Below are positions 1 to 4,441 of a DNA stretch of 6,500 bases, in pieces (position 1 is the stretch's first letter; every line of letters starts with the position of its first letter). Source of the stretch: a bacterium (GTDB lineage Bacteria; Bacillota_I; Bacilli_A; RF39; UBA660); the NCBI GenBank assembly GCA_029007685.1, contig JAQXIG010000071.1:1-6500 (forward strand), read 5' to 3'. Both the position numbers and the translations under genes were made by a program. Under the pieces are notes generated by a model. That model saw only the letters and a program-made list of their open reading frames with translations, had not been told where the DNA came from and did no database searches.

Positions 1-183
1 ATGAAAAATCATTTATTTCAATACGAACTAGCAGAATTTTTAAATACCACTCAATCAACTATTAGTGCTTATGAAAATGGCAAAACTTTTATGTTAACTG
101 CTTTTGCCTATCAAATTGCCAAAGAGTATAAAGTGTCTTTAGACTGGTTATGTGGAAGAATTCAAAATGAATACAACAAATAA
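1..183 (+). CDS. XRE-type HTH regulator, C-terminal part (partial, cut by window start)
   Basis: This reading frame ends at a TAA at 181-183 and encodes a single helix-turn-helix domain of the Cro/C1 (XRE) type. Visible signs are the recognition-helix pattern QSTISAYENGK and the typical domain end SLDWLCGRI. Its 60 residues are identical to residues 98-157 of the complete two-HTH regulator at 507-980; the DNA differs at one synonymous base. In that complete copy the methionine at position 1 is internal, so the simplest reading is that this is the tail of a second full-length paralogue starting upstream of the window. A free-standing one-domain protein starting at position 1 cannot be excluded, because no upstream sequence is visible. 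The expected role is sequence-specific DNA binding; the target is unknown. Confidence 0.7.
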   Translation: MKNHLFQYELAEFLNTTQSTISAYENGKTFMLTAFAYQIAKEYKVSLDWLCGRIQNEYNK

Positions 184-186
184 AAA
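1..186 (+). repeat. Direct repeat, copy 1 (pairs with 798-983)
   Basis: Bases 1-186 match 798-983 with one mismatch (T102 versus C899, synonymous in an alanine codon). Identity stops abruptly three bases after the shared TAA. The left limit is not visible because the window begins inside the repeat. The spacing is 797 bases in direct orientation, as expected from a tandem duplication or gene conversion between paralogous regulator genes. Confidence 0.95.
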
Positions 187-210
187 CAAACAACATCATC
201 ACTAGAGTTC

Positions 211-399
211 TCACATTTTCTCAGTGAATTCCATCAAGTACTGTACCTTTTGCATAAACAACTCATTAACAAGTCGCAACTCTTCTTTCTTCTTCTTACT
301 AACAAAACGTTTTAGATAAATCTCCTTCTCCAATTCTTTTTTTCGCATTTCGAGTGGTTTTATGACACTCTCACAATAAAGCTTTATCATTCTATCCAT
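211..399 (-). CDS. Small unrecognised basic helical protein (62 aa)
   Basis: I do not recognise this protein. It is short, rich in lysine, glutamate and leucine, and predicted by eye to be almost wholly alpha-helical. A charged stretch in the middle (LEMRKKELEKEIYLKR, then SKKKKEELR) could form a short coiled coil. There is no signal peptide or membrane segment, and one cysteine near the N-terminus. The case for a real gene comes from its signals: ATG at 399, an AAGGAG Shine-Dalgarno at 408-413 with 8-nt spacing, and an extended -10 (TGTTATAAT) at 427-435 that gives a leader of about 20 nt. It is divergent from the tandem-HTH regulator at 507-980 and lies between two copies of that regulator's 3' half. 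A divergent layout often means the regulator controls both genes, but that is inference. It ends in TGA. Confidence 0.6.
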   Translation of the reverse strand: MDRMIKLYCESVIKPLEMRKKELEKEIYLKRFVSKKKKEELRLVNELFMQKVQYLMEFTEKM

Positions 400-407
400 C
401 AGTATTT

Positions 408-413
408 CTCCTT
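408..413 (-). promoter_or_regulatory. Shine-Dalgarno of the 62-aa gene
   Basis: The minus strand reads AAGGAG, 8 nt before the ATG at 399. This is a near-ideal ribosome binding site and the main reason for accepting the small ORF as a gene. Confidence 0.75.
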
Positions 414-426
414 ACAACGCATTCCC

Positions 427-435
427 ATTATAACA
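427..435 (-). promoter_or_regulatory. Extended -10 promoter element for the 62-aa gene
   Basis: The minus strand reads TGTTATAAT, a perfect -10 hexamer (427-432) preceded by the TGn extension (433-435). No good -35 hexamer stands at 16-18 nt, which is common for extended -10 promoters. Expected transcription start is near 420. The region just upstream overlaps one arm of the inverted repeat at 439-468, so a protein bound there would compete with RNA polymerase. Confidence 0.6.
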
Positions 436-438
436 CAC

Positions 439-468
439 AAATCGTATTTATGTATATTTTTTCGATTT
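439..468. promoter_or_regulatory. Candidate operator: AAATCG / CGATTT inverted repeat
   Basis: The half-sites AAATCG (439-444) and CGATTT (463-468) are separated by 18 AT-rich bases, in the 107-nt gap between the divergent genes at 399 and 507. XRE-type regulators commonly bind dyads beside their own promoters, and this protein has two HTH domains. The half-sites are only six bases and the background is AT-rich, so chance is possible. Confidence 0.35.
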
Positions 469-506
469 ACTAGTTAAAATTGGGAAAATAATCATAGGTG
501 AGAAGT

Positions 507-980
507 ATGACTACAATCATAAATAATACTGTAATCTTCCAAAGATTAACTGATATTCGTGAAGATATGGATCTAAATCAAACCAAAATGGCAACTAAAT
601 TAGGTGTATCTCAAGCTACTTATTCTAGATGGGAAACAGGAAAAGAATTTATTCCCTTAATAAAACTAAATCTTTTTTGTAATATAACCAAGCATAGTAT
701 GGATTATGTAACTGGATTAATCCCTGAAGAAAGAGAACATTTGAAAAGTGCAACTCTTGATTTAGTTCTAATTGGATCAAGAATCAAAATTTTCAGAATG
801 AAAAATCATTTATTTCAATACGAACTAGCAGAATTTTTAAATACCACTCAATCAACTATTAGTGCTTATGAAAATGGCAAAACTTTTATGTTAACTGCCT
901 TTGCCTATCAAATTGCCAAAGAGTATAAAGTGTCTTTAGACTGGTTATGTGGAAGAATTCAAAATGAATACAACAAATAA
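507..980 (+). CDS. Tandem double-HTH (XRE-type) transcriptional regulator
   Basis: This 157-residue protein is made of two Cro/C1-type helix-turn-helix domains in one chain. The first spans about residues 11-70 (helix-turn-helix LNQTKMATKLGVSQATYSRW, ending MDYVTGLI). The second spans about 89-150 (FQYELAEFLNTTQSTISAYE, ending LDWLCGRI). No effector, peptidase or membrane segment is visible, so it may act as a built-in pseudo-dimer. An in-frame GTG at 498 would add three residues, but it lies inside the Shine-Dalgarno-like AGGTGA (496-501). ATG at 507, six bases after AGGTG, is therefore the better start. The second domain is duplicated almost exactly at the window start. It diverges from the 62-aa gene and probably represses itself and that gene (inference). 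A strong terminator follows directly. Confidence 0.85.
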   Translation: MTTIINNTVIFQRLTDIREDMDLNQTKMATKLGVSQATYSRWETGKEFIPLIKLNLFCNITKHSMDYVTGLIPEEREHLKSATLDLVLIGSRIKIFRMKNHLFQYELAEFLNTTQSTISAYENGKTFMLTAFAYQIAKEYKVSLDWLCGRIQNEYNK

Positions 981-983
981 AAA
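798..983 (+). repeat. Direct repeat, copy 2 (pairs with 1-186)
   Basis: This copy covers codons 98-157 and the stop of the complete regulator plus three bases. It is identical to bases 1-186 except C899 versus T102. No transposase, target-site duplication or terminal inverted repeat is visible at the right edge, so a tandem gene duplication is more likely than a mobile element. Confidence 0.95.
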
Positions 984-1014
984 AATATCTACACATCGAA
1001 AGTGGATATTTTTT
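980..1014. terminator. Bidirectional intrinsic terminator between convergent genes
   Basis: Bases 980-992 pair with 1002-1014 in a 13-bp AT-rich stem (one T-G wobble) around the nine-base loop ACATCGAAA. A-rich sequence flanks the left side and T-rich sequence the right, so the hairpin is followed by a U-tract on either transcript. It lies between the stop of the regulator (980) and the stop of the lipid kinase gene (1017), and would end both. Confidence 0.75.
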
Positions 1015-1016
1015 AT

Positions 1017-1388
1017 TTAAGAAATAAAATCAAGTATCTTAGGAACAAAAATCAGTAGTCCTACAATAATTGCAATGATCGCTGTAATCAAAACTGCACC
1101 TGCTGCTGTATCTTTCACAACTCTAGCCTCTTCATCAATCTCCTTTACATAGATATCAACTACTCCTTCAATTGCTGTATTCATCAACTCCGAAGAAATA
1201 ACACTACCAAACAACAAAAAGCAAACAATCCATTCCGCAACACAAATCTCTAACAGGATTCCTAAGATAACCACCAGAAACATCATAAAAAAATGAATTT
1301 TTAGATTTCGTTCTCTTCGCAAGTTTTCTCCTATTCCTACAAAGGCATGATAAAAACTCTTAATCAATGAATTCTTTTTCTTTCTCAT
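1017..1388 (-). CDS. dgkA: Undecaprenol / diacylglycerol kinase (DgkA family), membrane protein
   Basis: This 123-residue protein is a small integral membrane lipid kinase of the DgkA/UdpK family. Its sequence shows an amphipathic N-terminus with ENLRRERNLKIH (residues 21-32), hydrophobic segments at about 33-50, 52-66 and 97-116, the family signature SSELMNTAIEG (65-75, acidic residues E67 and E74, N70), and VKDTAAGAVL (91-100). In Gram-positive bacteria this family mostly phosphorylates undecaprenol with ATP, recycling the lipid carrier for cell-wall synthesis, rather than diacylglycerol. ATG at 1388 is chosen because the GAGGTGG ribosome binding site (1394-1400) sits just upstream; the in-frame GTG at 1397 lies within that site. 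The start overlaps the end of the PAP2 phosphatase gene by 29 nt, implying co-transcription and probably coupled translation. The terminator at 980-1014 follows. Confidence 0.9.
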   Translation of the reverse strand: MRKKKNSLIKSFYHAFVGIGENLRRERNLKIHFFMMFLVVILGILLEICVAEWIVCFLLFGSVISSELMNTAIEGVVDIYVKEIDEEARVVKDTAAGAVLITAIIAIIVGLLIFVPKILDFIS

Positions 1389-2064
1389 TACTACCACCTC
1401 TTAATATATATTTGTGAGTAAATCTAGTAAAAATAATTAAATACGTTAATGATAAACAAAAGCCACCAACTACGTCACTAACATAATGAACACCCAAATA
1501 AATTCTACTAACCCCAATTAATAAAATCAAAATTGAAAGACAAATAATAGAAATTTTTTTTAAGCGAGAAGAAAAACGACTATGATAAATAATATAAATT
1601 AACAACCCATAAAACGACATCGCTGCCATCGAATGACCAGATGGAAAGCTATAACCACTCTCCTCGATAATAGCAATCCCTAAGGGTCTCTCTCTCGCAA
1701 AAAATAACTTCAATACCTGATTGAATACGATTGTATTAACCAAATTCAACGAGATCAACCAAAATAACCTTCTACTTCTCTTGAAACAATAAATGAGAAG
1801 GCAAATTCCTACCAAAATATATCCTCCTGCAAAATGAGTAACAAAGTGAAAAAATTTCGTAACCATCGGACTATGAAAGGAACGAATAAAATCGTAAATA
1901 ATAGAATCAAAGTCAAAAACTTCTTTCTTTAAAACACTATGAGATAAGAGTAAAAAAGCAGCCAAGAAAGCAAAACTTAAAATCCAAAGAAGATTATTCT
2001 TAGAAAATACAAGTCTCCCGTGTTTAGAATTTTTTTCCCCTGTCATAATAATGCGTTTTCTCAT
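1360..2064 (-). CDS. PAP2-family membrane lipid phosphatase
   Basis: This 234-residue multi-pass membrane protein has all three PAP2 phosphatase motifs: K-x6-RP in KLFFARERP (residues 119-127), PSGH (141-144), and SRIYLGVHYVSD (186-197) with catalytic-type histidine 193 and aspartate 197. Hydrophobic segments occur at about 27-42, 73-93, 100-115, 148-161, 172-186 and 197-214. Family members remove phosphate from undecaprenyl diphosphate (BcrC-like), phosphatidylglycerol phosphate or related lipids on the outer face of the membrane. Exact substrate cannot be read from sequence. Pairing with the lipid kinase gene, which it overlaps by 29 nt, favours a role in the undecaprenyl-phosphate pool. 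ATG 2064 is preferred over the in-frame GTG at 2073, because AGGTG (2071-2075) forms the ribosome binding site six bases before it. Confidence 0.9.
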   Translation of the reverse strand: MRKRIIMTGEKNSKHGRLVFSKNNLLWILSFAFLAAFLLLSHSVLKKEVFDFDSIIYDFIRSFHSPMVTKFFHFVTHFAGGYILVGICLLIYCFKRSRRLFWLISLNLVNTIVFNQVLKLFFARERPLGIAIIEESGYSFPSGHSMAAMSFYGLLIYIIYHSRFSSRLKKISIICLSILILLIGVSRIYLGVHYVSDVVGGFCLSLTYLIIFTRFTHKYILRGGSNEKEKEFID

Positions 2065-2080
2065 ATATTTCACCTAATCT

Positions 2081-2089
2081 ATTATACCA
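2081..2089 (-). promoter_or_regulatory. Extended -10 promoter element upstream of the PAP2-dgkA operon
   Basis: The minus strand reads TGGTATAAT: a perfect -10 hexamer at 2081-2086 with a TGn extension at 2087-2089. No convincing -35 is present. Only 16 nt separate the hexamer from the ATG at 2064, so the predicted transcript would start at or inside the Shine-Dalgarno, leaving a leader of roughly 10-12 nt. Confidence 0.5.
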
Positions 2090-2149
2090 CATATCTCAAA
2101 ATTCTAAAAAAGATATCACCCTGTAAATTTCTTTATCTAAATACTAGAA

Positions 2150-2962
2150 TCATCCACTAACCATTTCCGTTAAATTAAGAAACAAGCAAATTGGCGTCAA
2201 AACACCAATTCCACCTGGAACCGGTGTAATCATCGAAACATTTTCCTTTACTTTTTCAAAATCTACATCCCCAACTAATTTTCCATCCAAATAATTAGTT
2301 CCAACATCAATTATAATTTGTGCTTCTTGAAAATATGATTCATCAAAATAATGGGCTCTTCCAATTGCTGAAATAATAACATCCACCTCCTTTAATACCT
2401 CTTTTAAATTTACAGTTTTAGAATCACATAAAATCACTTCATGATCATCTTTTAAAATATAATATAGTGGCATTCCTACTAATTCACTTTTTCCGATAAT
2501 CGCAATCTTTCTCTTCTCAATCAATATTTTATAGTTGTTTAACATCATTAAAATCGCTCTAACCGTACAAGGAATTATACAGTTATCTTTCTTTTGTAAT
2601 CTTTCTTTGTTTATTTTAGTTATTCCGTCCACATCTTTTCTATAATCAATGTAGTTAGTAAATTCCTGATAATCAAACTTAGAGAGTATTGGTTTTTGAA
2701 TCATAATTCCTGTTACCTCTTTATCACTATTAAGTTCTATTATCTTGTTAATAATTTCTTCTTTATCACTATCTTTATCATATTGAAATTCTATCAATTC
2801 AATTCCTAACTCCAGAGCAAGCTTTCTTTTTGCCTTTAAATAAATCTCATTTTCTTTAAAAAAACCAATCTGAATCACTGCTAAAGTTGTTTTTTTGTGC
2901 ATGTTATTTTTTAATTTTAATAGTTCCTGTTCTCGAATAGTCCTACATTCTAAAATTTTCAT
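2150..2962 (-). CDS. folD: Divergent FolD: methylenetetrahydrofolate dehydrogenase / cyclohydrolase
   Basis: FolD converts 5,10-methylene-tetrahydrofolate to 10-formyl-tetrahydrofolate in two steps in the cytoplasm, feeding purine synthesis and initiator-tRNA formylation. The 270-residue product is slightly shorter than usual. Family landmarks in order: YLKAKRK (residues 41-47, with the catalytic-type Tyr41 and Lys45), GIMIQKP (85-91, Gln89), RKDVDG (108-113), PCT (131-133), the nucleotide-binding IIGKSELVGMPL (155-166), DVGTN (219-223), GDVDF (231-235), and the C-terminal TPVPGGIGVLTP (246-257). Several positions depart from the usual motifs: VQLPLP is IQKPIL, PCTPxG is PCTVRA, GRS is GKS, and the CHS histidine is aspartate. 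Tyr, Lys, Gln and Asp of the active site are kept, so it is probably functional. ATG 2962 has GGTGA (2969-2973) six bases upstream. It is monocistronic as far as can be seen. Confidence 0.88.
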   Translation of the reverse strand: MKILECRTIREQELLKLKNNMHKKTTLAVIQIGFFKENEIYLKAKRKLALELGIELIEFQYDKDSDKEEIINKIIELNSDKEVTGIMIQKPILSKFDYQEFTNYIDYRKDVDGITKINKERLQKKDNCIIPCTVRAILMMLNNYKILIEKRKIAIIGKSELVGMPLYYILKDDHEVILCDSKTVNLKEVLKEVDVIISAIGRAHYFDESYFQEAQIIIDVGTNYLDGKLVGDVDFEKVKENVSMITPVPGGIGVLTPICLFLNLTEMVSG

Positions 2963-2979
2963 AACTTATCACCGACACC

Positions 2980-2985
2980 ATTATA
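2980..2985 (-). promoter_or_regulatory. -10 promoter element for folD
   Basis: The minus strand carries a perfect TATAAT, preceded by TAG rather than TGn, and with no good -35. It lies 17 nt from the folD ATG, so the predicted start point falls at the ribosome binding site, giving a very short leader as for the PAP2 gene. Confidence 0.45.
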
Positions 2986-3237
2986 CTAAAAATACACAGA
3001 TACTTCTATCTAATAGGTATAAACCTCTCTATTTCAACTACTATGATGCCGTCCTCTAATGAATCATTTCTGTTTCAAAGTACAGATTCGCAATACCAAA
3101 GCTCATTCTTAGAAATATGGAACGCTAACTACTTAGCTTTAGACTTTCCTCTTACAAAACCCTAAAATTTCTTTTTTCATACCATCTACCATCCAAAGCA
3201 ATCTTCATATAATATCATTTCATACTCCATAATCTCA

Positions 3238-3615
3238 TGTTTTTGTAAATAAAGCGAGAGCCTCTAATGCAGTAATTTCATATTTCATCTCAGATTTTTT
3301 GATACTTTTTTATCAAAACACTATTTAGACAAAAATTTTAAGGACTTAGTTTCTATTTTGACATAACTAGCTTTTCCCCATGGAATTTTTTTAATACTTT
3401 GAATAAGAAGTGACATTCTTCTATTCATTCTGCGACAATCTTCTTTAGCGAAGATATTTAGCTAAAGAAGTATTGTATCATAGGCAAAATCATCTTTTTA
3501 TTATATATTCATTATCCCTAGCATTCTAGATGACTTTGAATAAGAGATATTTCTATCTATATTTTCTTCCATGTATTCTATTACTTTATTTCATTCATGA
3601 CAAATATTCATAATC
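3238..3615 (-). pseudogene. Remnant of an AraC-family regulator with GyrI-like effector domain (decayed)
   Basis: The 2963-3640 stretch has no intact gene, but its minus strand contains frame-shifted pieces in the right order for an AraC-type HTH protein. Bases 3615-3598 read DYEYLS and are followed, out of frame, by NKVIEYMEENIDRNISY and SKSSRMLG (3590-3514), resembling the start of the AraC HTH domain. Bases 3443-3391 read EDCRRMNRRMSLLIQSIKK, resembling the RRRRMSLA helix joined by a deletion to AFQSIHG, with FHG available in another frame at 3385-3377. Bases 3309-3238 read KSIKKSEMKYEITALEAL then ALFTKT, resembling the beta strand and opening of a GyrI-like effector domain. Several stops and at least three frame changes rule out a functional product. 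Nothing recognisable remains between 2990 and 3237. The family assignment is from remembered consensus patterns and needs a translated search. Confidence 0.45.
3436..3475. other. Strong inverted repeat / hairpin within the degenerate region
   Basis: CTTCTTTAGC (3440-3449) is perfectly complementary to GCTAAAGAAG (3461-3470) around an 11-base loop. CAAT (3436-3439) and ATTG (3472-3475) extend the stem across a one-base bulge (T3471), giving 14 bp in all. It has no U-tract on either side, so it is not a typical terminator. Its role, if any, is unknown. Confidence 0.6.
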
Positions 3616-3640
3616 TTACTTCATTTAACATTATGATATA

Positions 3641-3673
3641 GCAAAAAAGAAAAAAGCGAATAATATTCGCTTT
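3641..3673 (-). terminator. Intrinsic terminator of the nrd operon
   Basis: On the minus strand AAAGCGAAT (3673-3665) pairs with ATTCGCTTT (3661-3653) around the loop ATT, a 9-bp stem that begins inside the nrdG stop codon. It is followed by a T-rich run broken by one C (3655-3643). This is a canonical rho-independent terminator ending nrdD, the glycyl-radical ORF and nrdG together. Confidence 0.85.
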
Positions 3674-4232
3674 AAATATACACTCCAACAGGTTTTTGAT
3701 AAAAACAAGAACCATCCTCTTCATCATATTTTTCTACTAAAACGACTTGTTTATTTTTTAAACTGTTTGGTACATCGATAATTCTTTGATTGGAACTCCC
3801 TCTAAATGTAGTGCTATAACTCTTTTTATCTATTTCAAACTTACCATCGACTAAAACATCAATCTCTTTTAAAAAAGTTAAAATATCAATTTTTACTTTA
3901 GAAAGTTCTAATAATTGTTCGAATGTATAGCCAGTATAACACCAAATATTAAGACCTTTGGTTTTAGCATATTTAGCTAAAACACTACAAGCGAGTGGTT
4001 GAAGAAAGGGATCTCCTCCTGAAAATGTAATTCCATCTTGCCCATCTAAAAGATCAATTTCCTCTTTTATGTAATCCAGTTCAACTTCTGCTCCACCATC
4101 TATACTATGAGTAAGGGGATTATGACATCCTTGGCAGTTATGAGGACACCCTTGTGTCCAAATAACGGTACGAATCCCTTCTCCATCCACAATACTGTCC
4201 ACTTGTAAATCTGCAGCTAAACGAATCGTCAC
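3672..4232 (-). CDS. nrdG: Anaerobic ribonucleotide reductase activating enzyme (radical SAM)
   Basis: NrdG reductively cleaves S-adenosylmethionine at a [4Fe-4S] cluster and uses the radical to abstract hydrogen from the glycine of NrdD, switching on the class III reductase. The 186-residue protein has the cluster motif C-x3-C-x2-C in GCPHNCQGC (Cys29, Cys33, Cys36), an N-terminal RLAADLQVDSIVDGEGIRT, the SAM-binding FSGGDP (70-75), DGKFE (129-133) and FRGSSNQRIIDV (143-154), all typical of NrdG. The start is GTG at 4232; its G is also the last base of the preceding ORF's TAG (TAGTG). The Shine-Dalgarno is weak (AAGG, 10 nt upstream), so translation is probably coupled to that ORF. Here the presumed substrate glycine is on a separate small protein rather than on the main NrdD chain. 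Confidence 0.95.
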   Translation of the reverse strand: MTIRLAADLQVDSIVDGEGIRTVIWTQGCPHNCQGCHNPLTHSIDGGAEVELDYIKEEIDLLDGQDGITFSGGDPFLQPLACSVLAKYAKTKGLNIWCYTGYTFEQLLELSKVKIDILTFLKEIDVLVDGKFEIDKKSYSTTFRGSSNQRIIDVPNSLKNKQVVLVEKYDEEDGSCFYQKPVGVYI

Positions 4233-4411
4233 TAACTCTCGACCTTAACTTCTTTAGCAGTTTGGCAAACTTCTTTTACACCACAATGTTTTACACGGTC
4301 TTTTTCTTCTGCCCTTTTACCATTATTAAATCTTGAAACATCGCCTGCTAAATATCCTGTTACTCTTCTAATTCTTTCAAATCCAATTCCCTCTCCAATT
4401 ACTTTTTCCAT
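4232..4411 (-). CDS. Stand-alone glycyl-radical subunit of anaerobic ribonucleotide reductase (split NrdD C-terminus)
   Basis: This 59-residue protein matches only the extreme C-terminus of class III ribonucleotide reductase. It has GIGFERIR (residues 8-15), the glycyl-radical motif RVTGYL (16-21, radical glycine Gly19), and RFNNGKRAEEKDRVKH (27-42), the pattern that normally ends NrdD. The large chain encoded upstream stops before this segment, so the two together make one complete NrdD. The ORF is in the same frame as nrdD: after the TAA at 4442-4444 come ten sense codons, then ATG at 4411. It has its own strong ribosome binding site (GAGGAG, 8 nt spacing), which argues for separate translation. 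It ends in TAG, overlapping the GTG of nrdG by one base. After the usual VKH end it carries a 17-residue tail with Cys43 and Cys49. An analogy is GrcA (YfiD), a stand-alone glycyl-radical piece that repairs pyruvate formate-lyase. Alternatives are a recent nonsense mutation, readthrough, or a sequencing error. Confidence 0.88.
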   Translation of the reverse strand: MEKVIGEGIGFERIRRVTGYLAGDVSRFNNGKRAEEKDRVKHCGVKEVCQTAKEVKVES

Positions 4412-4419
4412 TTTTTCAT

Positions 4420-4425
4420 CTCCTC
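4420..4425 (-). promoter_or_regulatory. Shine-Dalgarno of the glycyl-radical ORF
   Basis: The minus strand reads GAGGAG within the purine-rich run AAAGAAAGAGGAG, 8 nt before the ATG at 4411 and 17-22 nt after the nrdD stop codon. The stretch is A-rich and should be unstructured. It lies exactly where sense codons would join the two parts of NrdD, and supports independent initiation. A nearer ATG (4419-4417) abuts this site and opens only a six-codon frame, so it is not the start. Confidence 0.8.
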
Positions 4426-4441
4426 TTTCTTTATTTTTTAT

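Noticed and set aside
187..229. Possible terminator for the partial regulator and the 62-aa gene (CACTAGAG ... CTCAGTG)
   Set aside because: The stem is about 7 bp with a bulge and a 12-base loop, and no U-tract follows closely on either strand.
498..506. GTG at 498 as start of the double-HTH regulator
   Set aside because: It lies inside the AGGTGA ribosome binding site of the better ATG at 507.
1389..1397. GTG at 1397 as start of the lipid kinase
   Set aside because: It is part of the GAGGTGG ribosome binding site for ATG 1388.
2100..2149. Possible folD terminator (AGATA ... TATCT before a T-run)
   Set aside because: Only about five base pairs with a long loop; too weak to call despite the following T-rich stretch.
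3396..3544. Repeated 12-mer ACTTTGAATAAG at 3396-3407 and 3533-3544
   Set aside because: A single short repeat in AT-rich degenerate DNA with unlike flanks; no array or element structure, so probably chance.
4417..4419. ATG directly after GAGGAG, upstream of the glycyl-radical ORF start
   Set aside because: It abuts the Shine-Dalgarno with no spacing and opens only a six-codon frame ending in TAA; the in-frame ATG at 4411 has ideal spacing and encodes the conserved protein.
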